Assembly (NCBI GenBank): GCA_963277665.1
Contig: OY728128.1
Coordinates: 1,868,506,988 to 1,868,570,987 of the forward strand
DNA: 64,000 bases
Reading direction: 5' to 3'
From: Viscum album
Lineage: Eukaryota; Streptophyta; Magnoliopsida; Santalales; Viscaceae
In this document: positions 24,850-35,424 of the stretch, in pieces
How positions within the stretch are numbered: the stretch's first letter is position 1
Layout: every line of letters begins with the position of its first letter
The notes under the pieces: model-generated
Seen by the model: only the letters and a program-made list of their open reading frames with translations
What the model was told of the DNA's origin: nothing
The model's database searches: none
Translations under genes and position numbers: made by a program

Positions 24850-25197
24850 CCCAACGGTTGTGAACAGTTGGGAAAGCCCCTCAAACCGTTGGTATCTAAT
24901 ATACCAACGGTTCTCTCAACCGTGGGGAAGTAGGCCGTGGGGAAAACCTTTCCCAACGGTTTACTGGGAACCGTTGGGGTAGGGGGTCAGAAGGAACTCT
25001 ATCCCAACGGTTTGTTGAACCGTTGGGATAGTTTTTCCCAACGGTTTCTCCCAAACCGTTGGGAAAAACCACATGGGTTCCCTATTTCCCAACGGTTTAG
25101 AACCGTTGGGAAAAGAGCTCTTTACCAATGGTTTAATGAACCGTTGGTAAAAACTTATTTAGAATTATATGCCAACGGTTTAAAACCGCTGGCATAC
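24850..25197. repeat. CACTA subterminal inverted repeats, 3' end
   Basis: About six pairs of CCCAACGGTTT ... AACCGTTGGGA face each other across short spacers, so each pair could form a hairpin. The core is CCAACGGTT with AACCGTTGG as its complement, and some copies have single changes (CCAATGG, CCGCTGG). In En/Spm such subterminal motifs bind the TNPA protein and are needed for transposition. The same core occurs at the other end (40,793-41,012). Confidence 0.92.
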
Positions 25198-25506
25198 CCT
25201 ATGCTGCAAATTGCAGCCCCCTGCAATTTGGCAGCCCCTCACCCATGTACATCAAGCACCTCTCATCTCATCAGGCCTCATTTTCACCTCATTTTCGATC
25301 CAAAAGGCCTCATTTTCACCTCATTTTTGATCCAACTATTGTACCTGTAATAAAATAAAACATACATATACAATTACGAACAAATTCATACATATTTAAC
25401 ATATAATGGATCCTGAAACTATACACATCCATAATTAAATTACAATTCATAAACATACATAATTCATATAGAATTCAATTTAAAATTTAGATGACAATTA
25501 TATCTG
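25198..25506. other. Spacer between subterminal repeats and satellite in the CACTA element
   Basis: AT-rich sequence with a small duplicated phrase (CCTCATTTTCACCTCATTTTCGATCCAA, repeated near 25,275 and 25,307). No coding frame, RNA gene or other signal is visible. Confidence 0.5.
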
Positions 25507-26580
25507 GAATCCGATTGAGACGGGGATGATTGGTACACATCACATATGACCCATGGATCGTTATCCTAATGTTTCAATGGAAACCGAATGTGTTTGGTCG
25601 GTTTTGCGTATGCCAGTTCTTTTCACTTATAATCCTACCCATTTTAAACAAAACAGACACAGTTAGAGCGGTGTTGGCCACACCACGCCTCGGATTGAGG
25701 CGGGGATGATTCGTACACCTCACATATGACCCATGGATCGTTCTTCTAAAGTTTCAACGGAAACCGAATGCGTTTGGTCGGTTTTCCGTATGTACTTAAA
25801 ATGATGTCCATTTTAATCAAAAGAGAGCCACTTAGACTGATCCCGGCCACACCGTGACTCGGATTGAGTCCGAGTGGTCTCGTACATGTCACATATGACT
25901 GATGGATCGTTGTGATAAATTATCAACAGATTCGGAATGCGTTTGGTCGGTTTTGCGTATGTCAGTTGTTCTTTTCACTTATAATCATGTCCATTTTAAA
26001 CAAAAGATACACAGTTAGAATGGTGTCGGCCACACCGCTCCTCGGATTGAGGCGGGATTGACTCGTACACGTCACATACGACCCATGGATCCTTGTGCTA
26101 AAGTATCGACATAGTCCGAATGTCTTTGGTCGGTTTTTCGTATGTCACTTGATGATTTTCACTTAAAATGACGTCTTTTTGAAACAAAAGACAGATGCTT
26201 TGAGTGGTGTCGGCCACACCGCGTCTCCGATTGTGGCGGGGTTGATTTGTACACGTCACATATGACCCATGGATCGTTCTCCTAAAGTTTCGACGGAAAC
26301 CGAATCCGTTTGGTCGTTTTTTCGTATGTACTTAAAATGGTGTTCATTTTAAACAAAAGAGAGCCACTTAGACTTATCCCGGCCACACCGCGACTCGGAT
26401 TCATCCCAGGTTGGCTCGTATACGTCACATATGACCCATGGATTGTTGGAATAAATTATCAACAGATTCGGAATGCGTTTGGTCGGTTTTCCGTATGCCA
26501 GTTGATGCTTTTCACTTAAAATGACGTCCTTTTGAAACAAAAGACGGACACTTTGAGTGGTTCCGACCACACCGCATCTC
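25507..26580. repeat. Satellite S180, six units left of the 344-bp array
   Basis: Tandem units share CGGATTGAGGCGGGGATGAT, CACATATGACCCATGGATCG, GCGTTTGGTCGGTTTT and a closing GGCCACACCG. The marker TTTGGTCGG lies at 25,593, 25,773, 25,942, 26,125, 26,309 and 26,478. Spacings are therefore 180, 169, 183, 184 and 169 bp. Short units (169 bp) recur, which suggests at least two unit types. The units are moderately diverged from each other. Frames across it are not genes. Confidence 0.93.
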
Positions 26581-29500
26581 CGGATTGACCTGAAACCACC
26601 AGGAAACATTCTAATTATTATTCGTGACGTGTACGCACAGACGGCACGTCAATCGGACGTGCGGTTTGCGCGGTACGGCTCAATATTCGTGTTTTAAGTG
26701 ATGCTCGTGCTTCGTAAACGCGCGTGAGGGGGGTCCAAACGGGCCGAACGATTTCAGAATGACCTGAAATCAGACGAAAAATACGGGTGACTGATTTATG
26801 AAGTGGTCGAGCAGACGGCACGTCAATCGGACGTGTCGTGTGCCCGCGGTGACCGACAACGCAGTTCTGGTGTCATAAACGGCCAAAACGGGCGTCAAAC
26901 GGTCAAATTCAAAACAGACGACCTCGGATTGACCTGAAACCACCAGGAAACATTCTAATTATTATTCGTGACGTGTACGCGTAGAAGGCACGTCAATCGG
27001 ACGTGCGGTTTGCGCGGTACGGCACAATATTCGTGTTTTATGTGATGCGCGCGCTTCGTAAACGCGCGTGAGGGGGGTCCAAACGGGCCGAACGATTTCA
27101 GAATGACCTGAAATCAGACGACAAATACGGGTGACTGATTTATGAAGTGTTCGACTAGACAGAACGTCAATCGGACGTGCCGTGTGCCCGCGGTGACCGA
27201 CAACGCAGTTCTGGTGTCATAAACGGCCAAAACGGGCGTCCAACGGTCAAATTCATAGCGGCCGACCTTTAATTGACCTGAAACCACCGAGAAACATTCT
27301 AATTATTATTCGTGACGTGTACGCGCAGACGGAACGTCAATCGGACGTGCGGTTTGCGCGGTACGGCTCAAAATTCGTGTTTCAAGTGATGCTCGCGCTT
27401 CGTAAACGCGCGTGAGGGGGGTCCAAATGGGCCGAACGATTTCAGAATGACCTGAAATCAGACGAAAAATACGGGTGACTGATTTATGAAGTGGTCGAGC
27501 AGACGGCATGTCAATCGGACGTGCCGTGTGCCCGCGGTGACCGACAACGCAGTTCTGGTGTCATAAACGGCCAAAACGGGCGTCCAACGGTCAAATTCAA
27601 ATAGGACAACCTCGGATTGACCTGAAACCACCAGGAAACATTCTAATTATTATTTGTGACGTGTACGCGCAGACGGCACGTCAATCGGACGTGCGGTTTG
27701 CGTGGTACGGCTCAATATTCGTGTTTTAAGTGATGCGCGCGCTTCGTAAACGCGCGTGAGGGGGGTCCAAACGGGACGAACGATTTCAGAATGGCCTGAA
27801 ATCAGACGACAAATACGGGATAGTGATTTATGAAGTGGTCGAGCAGACGGCACGTCAATCGGACGTGCCGTGTGCCCGCGGTGATCGACAACGCAGTTCT
27901 GGTGTCATAAACGGCCAAAACGGGCGTCCAACGGTCAAATTCATAGTGTCCGACCTCGGATTGACCTGAAACCACCGGGAAACATTCTAATTATTATTCT
28001 TGATGTGTACGCGTAGACGGCACGTCAATCGGACGTGCGGTTTGCGCGGTACGGCTCAATATTCGTGTTTTAAGTGATGCTCGCGCTTCGTAAACGCGCG
28101 TGAGGGGGGTCCAAACGGGCCGAACGAAGTCGGAATGACCTGAAATCAGACGAAAAATATGGGAGACTGATTTATGAAGTGTTCGAGAAGACGGCACGTA
28201 AATCGGACGTGCCGTGTGCCCGCGGTGACCGACAACGCAGTTCTGGTGTCATAAACGGCCAAAACGGGCGTCCAACGGTCAAATTCATAGCGGCCGACCT
28301 CGGATTGACCTGAAACCACCGGGAAACATTCTAATTATTATTCGCGACGTGTACGCGCAGACGGAACGTCAATCGGACGTACGGTTTGCGCGGTACGGCT
28401 CAATATTCGTGTTTTAAGTGATGCTCGCGCTTCGTAAACGCGCGTGAGGGGGGTCCAAACAGGCCGAATGATTTCAGAATGGCCTGAAATCAGACAAAAA
28501 ATACGGGTGAATGATTTAGGAAGTGTTCGAGTAGACGACGCATCAATCGGACGTGTCGTGTGCCCACGGTGACCGACAACGCAGTTCTGGTGTCATAAAC
28601 GGCCAAAACGGGCGTCCAACGGTCAAATTCATAGCGGACGACCTCGGATTGACCTGAAACCACCGGGAAACATTCTAATTATTATTCGTGATGTGTACGC
28701 GCAGACAGCACGTCAATCGGACGTGCGGTTTGCGCGGTACGACTCAATATTCGTGTTTTAAGTGATGCTCGCGCTTCGTAAACGCGCGTGATGGGGGTCC
28801 AAATGGGCCGAACGATTTCAGAATGACCTGAAATCAGACGAAAAATACGGGTGACTGATTTATGAAGTGGTCGAGCAGACGGCACGTCAATCGGACGTGC
28901 CGTGTGCCCGCGGTGACCGACAACGCAGTTCTGGTGTCACAAACGGCCAAAAAGGGCGTCCAACGGTCAAATTCATAGCGGCCGACCTCGGATTGACCTG
29001 AAACCACCGGGAAACATTCTACTTATTATTCTTGACGTGTACGCGCTGACGGCACATCAATCGGACGTGCGGTTTGCGCGGTACGGCTCAATATTCGTGT
29101 TTTAAGTGATGCGCGCGCTTCGTAAACGCGCGTGAGGGGGGTCCAAACGGGCCGAACGATTTCAGAATGGCCTGAAATCAGACGAAAAATACGGGACAGT
29201 GATTTATGAAGTGGTCGAGCAGACGGAACGTCAATCGGACGTGCCGTGTGCCCGCGGTGACCGACAACACAGTTCTGGTGTCATAAACGGCCAAAACGGG
29301 CGTCCAACGGTCAAATTCATAGCGGCCGACCTCAGATTGACCTGAAACCACCGTGAAACATTATAATTATAATTCGTGACGTGTACGCGCAGACGGCACG
29401 TCAATCGGACGTGTGGTTTGCGCGGTACGGCTCAATATTCGTGTTTTAAGTGATGCGCGTGCTTCGTAAACGCGCGTGAGGGGGGTCCAAACGGGCCGAA

Positions 29501-31741
29501 CGATTTCAGAATGGCCTGAAATCAGACGAAAAATACGGGACAGTGATTTCTGAAGTGTTCGAGCAGACGGCGAATCAATCGGACGTGTCGTGTGCCCGCG
29601 GTGACCGACAACGCAGTTCTGGTGTCATAAACGGCCAAAACGGGCGTCCAACGGTCAAATTCAAAGCGGACGACCTCGGATTGACCTGAAACCACCGGGA
29701 AACATTCTAATTATTATTCGTGACGTGTACGCGCAGACGGAACGTCAATCGAACGTGCGGTTTGCGCGGTACGGCACAATATTCGTGTTTTAAGTGATGC
29801 TCGCGCTTCGTAAACGCGCGTGAGGGGGGTCCAAACGGGCCAAACGAAGTCGGAATGGCCTGAAATCAGACAACAAATACGGGTGACTGATTGATGAAGT
29901 GTTCGAGTAGACAGCACGTCAATCGGACATGCCGTGTGCCCGCGGTGACCGACAACGCAGTTCTGGTGTCATAAACGGCCAAAACGGGCGTCCAACGGTC
30001 AAATTCATAGCGGCCGACCTCGGATTGACCTGAAACCACCGGGAAACATTCTAATTATTATTCGTGACGTGTACGCGCAGACGGCACGTCAATCGGACGT
30101 ACGGTTTGCACGGTACGGCTCAATATTCGTGTTTTAAGTGATGCTCGCGCTTCGTAAACGCGCGTGAGGGGGGTCCAAACGGGCCGAACGATTTCAGAAT
30201 GGCCTGAAATCAGACGAAAAATACGGGTGACTGATTTATGAAGTGGTCGAGCAGACGACGTATCAATCGGACGTGCCGTGTGCCCGCGGTGACCGACAAC
30301 GCAGTTCTGGTGTCATAAACGGCCAAAACGGGCGTCCAACGGTCAAATTCATAGCGGCCGACCTCGGATTGACCTGAAACCACCGGGAAACATTCTAATT
30401 ATTATTCGTGACGTGTACGCGCAGACGGGACGTCAATCGGACGTGCGGTTTGCGCGGTACGACTCAATATTCGTGTTTTAAGTGATGCTCGCGCTTCGTA
30501 AACGCGCGTGAGGGGGGTCCAAACGGGCCGAACGATTTCAGAATGACCTGAAATCAGACGAAAAATACGGGTGACTGATTTATGAAGTGGTCGAGCAGAC
30601 AGCACGTCAATCGGATGTGCCGTGTGCCCGCGGTGACCGACAACGCAGTTCTGGTGTCATAAACGGCCAAAACGGGCGTCCAACGGTCAAATTCAAAGAG
30701 GACGACCTCGGATTGACCTGAAACCACCGGGAAACATTCTAATTATTATTAGTGACGTGTACGCGCAGACGGCACGTCAATCGGACGTGCGGTTTGCACG
30801 GTACGGCTCAATATTCGTGTTTTTAGTGATGCGCGCGCTTCGTAAACGCGCGTGAGGGGGGTCCAAACGGGCCGAACAATTTCAGAATGGCCTGAAATCA
30901 GACGACAAACACGGTACAGTGATTTCTGAAGTGTTCGAGCAGACGGCGCATCAATCGGACGTGCCGTGTGCCCGCGGTGACCGACAACGCAGTTCTGGTG
31001 TCATAAACGGCCAAAACGGGCGTCCAACGGTCAAATTCATAGCGGCCGACCTCGGATTGACCTGAAACCACCGGGAAACATTCTAATTATTATTCGTGAC
31101 ATGTACGCGCAGACGGCACGTCAATCGGACGTGCGGTTTGCGCGGTACGGCTCAATATTCGTGTTTTTAGTGATGCGCGCGCTTCGTAAACGCGCGTGAG
31201 GGGGGTCCAAACGGGCCGAACGATTTCAGAATGGCCTGAAATAAGACTACAAATACGGGACAGTGATTTCTGAAGTGTTCGAGTAGACGGCGCATCAATC
31301 AGACGTGCCGTGTGCCCGCGGTGACCGACAACGCAGTTCTGGTGTCATAAACGGCCAAAACGGGCGTCCAACGGTCAAATTCATAGCGGCCGACCTCGGA
31401 TTGACCTGAAACCACCGGGAAACATTCTAATTATTATTCGTGATGTGTACGCACAGAGGGCATGTCAATCGGACGTGCGGTTTGCGCGGTACAGCTCAAT
31501 ATTCGTGTTTTAAGTGATGTGCGCGCTTCGTAAAGGCGCGTGAGGGGGGGTCCAAACGGGCCGAACGATTTCAGAATGGCCTGAAATCAGACGACAAAAA
31601 CGGGTGACTGATTTATGAAGTGTTCGAGCAGACGGCACGTCAATCGGACGTGCCGTGTGCCCGCGGTGACCGACAATGCAGTTCTGGTGTCATAAACGGC
31701 CAAAACGGGCGTCCAACGGTCAAATTCATAGCGGCCGACCT
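26581..31741. repeat. Satellite S344, 15 tandem units of 344 bp
   Basis: The span is 5161 bp, which is 15 x 344 plus one base. Every unit starts with CGGATTGACCTGAAACCACC and ends with AAATTCATAGCGGCCGACCT. The units look highly alike, with scattered single-base differences and almost no length change. Each unit has two related halves: GACCTGAAA and CAGACGGCACGTCAATCGGA each occur twice per unit, 174 bp apart, so the unit is a 174 + 170-bp dimer. It is CpG-rich, unlike most of the window. The repeated 67-codon minus-strand frames with the same spacing are a by-product of the repeat, not proteins. Confidence 0.95.
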
Positions 31742-32070
31742 CGGATTGAGGCAGGGTTGACTCGTACACGTCTAAAATGACCCATGTATCGTTGTCTTAA
31801 AGTATCAACACAATCCGAATGCGTTTGGTCGGTTTTCCGTATGCCAGTTGATGTTTTTCACTTAAAATGATGTCCTTTTGAAACAAAAGACATACACTTT
31901 GAGTTGTTCCGACCACACCGCGCCTCGGATTGAGGCGGGGATGACTCGTACACGTCACATATGACCCATGGATCGTTTTCCTAAAGCATCAACACATTTC
32001 GAATGCGTTTGGTCAGTTTTTCGTATGTCACTTTTTGTTTTCACTTAAAATCTTATGGAAATTCATATAG
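31742..32070. repeat. Satellite S180, two units right of the 344-bp array
   Basis: Two further S180 units (marker TTTGGTC at 31,824 and 32,008, 184 bp apart) follow the 344-bp array. The marker spacing across the array, 5346 bp, minus the array length of about 5160 bp is 186 bp. The S344 block therefore sits between two neighbouring S180 units without disturbing the phase. Confidence 0.9.
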
Positions 32071-32154
32071 AATATTTTTATATCATATTTAGTATGGATT
32101 AGATTTTAGTTGATCGTGCTATGAAACATTTCAGAGCTAATGAAATTAAGGAAG

Positions 32155-32690
32155 GTGGAGGGGCTGTCCGGGGGGCTGTCCGGGGGGGCTGTCCGGTGGG
32201 TGTCCGGGGGGCTGTCCGGGGACCAAGGAGGAGGGTGGGGGGGTTGTGCGGGGTCTGTCCGGGGGGGGCTGTCCGGTGGGTGTCCAGGGGGCTGTCCGGG
32301 GACCAGGGAGGAGGGTGGGGGGGCTGTGTGGGGTCTGTCCGGGGGGGCTGTCCGGTGGGTGTCCGGGGGGCTGTCCGGGGACCAAGGAGGAGGGTGGGGG
32401 GGGGGCTGTGCGGGGTCTGTCCGGGGGGTGTTTGGGGGTTGTTCAGGGGGTTGTCCGGGGTTGTTTAGGGGGATGTCCGGTGGTTGTTCAGGGGGTTGTC
32501 CGGGGTTGTTTAGGGGGCTGTCCGGGGACCAAGGAGGAGGGTTGGGGGCTGTACGGGGGGCTGTCCAGGGGGCTGTCCAGGGGGCTGTCCGCGGGGCTGT
32601 CTGGGGGGTGTTTGGGGGGTGTTCGGGGTCCAAGGGGGAGGGGGGGTTGTCCAGGGTCCAAGAATGAGGGGAGATGTCCAGGGAGTTCTC
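32155..32690. repeat. G-rich minisatellite (GGGGGGCTGTCCGG type)
   Basis: The plus strand is built from short units such as GGGGGGCTGTCCGG, GGGTGTCCGG and GACCAAGGAGGAGGG. A longer unit of about 100 bp is repeated three to four times. Runs of three to ten guanines are dense, so G-quadruplex formation is likely on the plus strand. On the minus strand it would read as a Pro/Ser/Thr/Asp-rich peptide. I regard that as composition rather than coding, because three other frames in the block are also open. It lies just beyond the stop of the TNPA-like gene. Confidence 0.9.
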
Positions 32691-32821
32691 AAACACACAA
32701 CCACTAAAAGACAAAAACATCCATAAAAACAAACAATATATAAAAATAACTCAACTTCAATACTATACTACGAGTCTAGATAAAACCAACAACTAGAATA
32801 GATTAAACATCAAATCTCAAG

Positions 32822-33151
32822 TCAAAAATGTAATGGATCAATATGTCCCACATCAGCATCACCATCTCCATCATCATCATCATCATCGCCCTCGTCATCG
32901 TCCTCCTCATCGTCCTCACCCTCCACAGCGCCTTCCTCCTCGCCTTCGCCCTCCTCCTCGCCCTCCTCATCTCCCTCCTCTTCCGCATCAGACTGCTCGC
33001 CATCATCATCTTCAAGCTGGACATCGGCCTGACCACCACTGGAACTGCCACCTGGTGCACCATATATAGAATGTATCGACGACATGTATTCATCAATCGC
33101 TGGGTTGGCCTCTGCTGGAAGTGTTGGACGTAGAACTTCAATAAATTTCAT
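32822..33151 (-). other. Acidic C-terminal tract of the TNPA-like protein
   Basis: The last about 65 codons are almost only Asp, Glu and Gly (for example EEEGDEEGEEEGEGEEEG and DDDDDDGDGDADVG). They are encoded by GAC/GAG/GAT triplet repeats that appear as CATCATCATCAT and CCTCCTC on the plus strand. The tract begins after a short segment, IHSIYGAPGGSSSGG. Acidic tails of this kind can come from triplet expansion. Any role in protein contacts is inference. Confidence 0.75.
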
Positions 33152-33529
33152 AAATGCAATGTTTGCCCTAGCAGACTATTCTGTCGTCTCTGTGGCCCTT
33201 TTCTCAACCTGTTCTGCCTGTGCCCAAACTTGCTGCAGCTCGGTGGCACTACAACTCGTACCTGAGGCAGGCCAATACCTCGTCGGGGCTATCCTAGGTC
33301 GGCAGCGTACTCTGCCAGAATGATCCTCTCCCAACACCTGATGTAAGTGATCAAATGGCCCAAAATTGTCTGCTTCTTGGGCATCGAGGGCCTCTAAAGC
33401 ATCCTGTTACAAATATAAATATATTATTAAGTTACGAAATAGATATTAAAATATAAAATCAACAGATTAAAACTTACAATCTGCTGCTGAGTCGCTTCGT
33501 TGACAGCACGTCCATCCTTTTTTCGTCTA

Positions 33530-33554
33530 CTCGAGCAAAACAGTTTTGCTCGAG
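33530..33554. repeat. Perfect 12-bp inverted repeat with 1-nt centre
   Basis: CTCGAGCAAAAC - A - GTTTTGCTCGAG: both arms are exact complements. It lies inside an exon of the TNPA-like gene, where it encodes part of RAKLFCSSR. It could form a short hairpin in the transcript. Confidence 0.9.
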
Positions 33555-35097
33555 GCACACGTCCTTCAATATTTTGTACTTGCCTCTACAATGACATTGA
33601 AAACAAAATTTATATAAAGACTTCAGCAAATAATTAAATAATTGAGGAAACGAAAGAAAATGTAAGTCGTAAAGAAAACTTATAAACAATTGTCATACCT
33701 GCTGCCTCTCATGATCCGGCATCGTCGTGCGTCCTAGTGTATGGAGGTATTTTTTTGCATCAATGTTTTTTTTATTTTTTCCAGATGATTCCTAAATAAA
33801 ATTCGATAATGCAAAGGATAATATTAATGCAAAACTTGGAAGTTATTATTTAAATACCTCAAATGTAATTCATACCTTAAACTGGGTACTCGTCCAATGA
33901 GTAATCATCTGACGATACTGCTCTATAGGACAATCATCCACGACTGGTACCGCCTCTAACTCAATGCCAACTCTAGCACGCCAGCCAATATACAGCTCAT
34001 GCTTGTAGGCTCTCCAAAGCTCGCCTAAATCCTTTAGACGTTCCAGTCGTGCACCCTCACCATCAGGAAAATTAAATCGAAGCTGAAATGAAAATATTAA
34101 TTTATATAAATACAAAAAAAATTCATGGCATTAAATACAACAGATTTTCTTACCCATATCTCTGCCCAAGCTCTTTCTTTGACCTCATGTGGCAAATGTC
34201 TCCACGACAGCGGGCTGACGGGAATGATGTCGGAGTATTTGGCAAGCGTCGCCATAAAACTCCGACATTGTTGCCCTGTTTTCTCAACCATCTGATTGTC
34301 TTCATTATATTCCACCATAACCTGTGTGCGACGGTTCCACACCGAACGCATGCGTGTACGGCCCCACCCTCGCCTCCTGTCAGTAGATGTATCTGTCATG
34401 AAAGAAAATAAAATATTTTATCAAAACATGTTATAATGAAAATAAATGTTGCTATAAAAATTTGTTAGGGTTTTATAAATATACCTGTGCTAGTCTGATC
34501 AATGAGTGGCACCGGATCCACAGAACCTGATGGAACACCCTCTGGTGGAACAGGAGTCGAAGACGATGGAATATAAAAGCTCGGAGAGACAGAAGTAGAA
34601 GGAAAAGAAGATGGAACAACTGTATGACCTGCTGACTAGGGAGTGGGAATCATCATGGGATGTGAAAATGATGGGGCAGAAGATGCAGAAGGTAGAGAAA
34701 ACATGGGAGGTCTAAATATCCCGTGTGTCCCTAACGACACATCGAGATCAGAATTTGGGAAGGCTGAAATGTCAGTGGGAGGGGCAGGGTCTAGTCGGGC
34801 ATGCGCAGCTCTATGTCCACCTCTGGTACGAACCCTCCTCGTACCACCGGCCTGAGTACTAGGACCAGTACTAGGCTCCTCGTCGAATAACTGTCGACGT
34901 AATGGTGGATCCTACAAAAAAGTTTACAAAAAAAATTAATCACATGACATTATATATTCTGTAAATATATATATATATATATTTGAAATAAAGTACTCAT
35001 TGTAGGCACTAATGGTGGAATGCCCATCTCCTCCATCCGACGATTGTTCTCCGCCATTTTTTTTCTTCGTCTCTCTTCAATTGGCTTCATTTCCTGC

Positions 35098-35424
35098 ATT
35101 GGAAAACAAATATGTAATTAATTAGAAAAAGAAAATTAATGTGTAAACCAAAAAACTAAATATATGAGAGAATGAGGGGATTCATTGGTAATTTAGCTAT
35201 AAATTGTTTTAGAAGAGCTTGAATGAATTTAATAAAACATACAAGTTGTAATGTTCACCAAGTTAGAAATATTGTTTGATTTGGTTTGAATACAGTTCAA
35301 TTCCAAATTAGAAAATGCAATTCAAATAAAACAGCAACCAATAAACATTGAAAATTCACATAACGGTCAAGTCAGCTAAAACATATTTGTGATCAATTCT
35401 AAATAAATATGAATATTACCAACC
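35098..35424. other. Gap between the two CACTA genes
   Basis: AT-rich, without a convincing open frame. It probably holds the 3' end of the transposase gene and the first intron or leader of the TNPA-like gene (an acceptor TTCCAATGCAG ends near 35,098). In En/Spm both products come from one transcript by alternative splicing, so an intron here is possible, but I cannot show it. Confidence 0.4.

Larger units (their letters stand above)
32822..35097 (-). pseudogene. TNPA/PTTA-like CACTA protein gene, second gene of the element
   Basis: About seven exons with GT-AG borders can be read on the minus strand: 35,097-about 34,995; 34,911-34,485; 34,393-34,154; 34,083-33,877; 33,793-33,700; about 33,583-33,478; and 33,404-32,822. 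Exon 3 carries SFMATLAKYSDIIPVSP and WRHLPHEVKERAWAEIW, which resemble the plant En/Spm transposase_24 (PTTA) domain. Exon 4 continues it (RLKDLGELWRAYKHELYIGW). The first exons are basic and Pro/Ser-rich; the last ends in a long Asp/Glu tract. In the family this protein binds subterminal repeats and assists the TNP2 enzyme. Two in-frame TAG stops are visible, one in exon 2 near 34,636 and one in the last exon near 33,170. The exon model is by eye. Confidence 0.8.

Noticed and set aside
26618..30605. Seven near-identical 67-codon minus-strand frames (MPSARPLHKSV...)
   Set aside because: They recur at multiples of 344 bp and exist only because the satellite unit lacks stops in that frame. Several units have the frame broken, and there is no sign of selection or of start-site context.
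26581..31741. CENP-B-box-like motif in S344
   Set aside because: CTTCGTAAACGCGCG has a loose resemblance only; the core bases do not match the known box.
25507..32070. CRISPR-like reading of the regular repeats
   Set aside because: The units are long and contiguous with no unique spacers, and the surroundings are plant transposons; this is satellite DNA.
32106..32732. 208-codon Pro/Asp/Ser-rich frame on the minus strand
   Set aside because: The frame is produced by the G-rich minisatellite. Three plus-strand frames and two other minus-strand frames are open over the same DNA, so openness is a result of composition.
32833..33133. Plus-strand His/Pro-rich and Ile/Leu-rich frames
   Set aside because: They are antisense shadows of the acidic tail of the TNPA-like gene.
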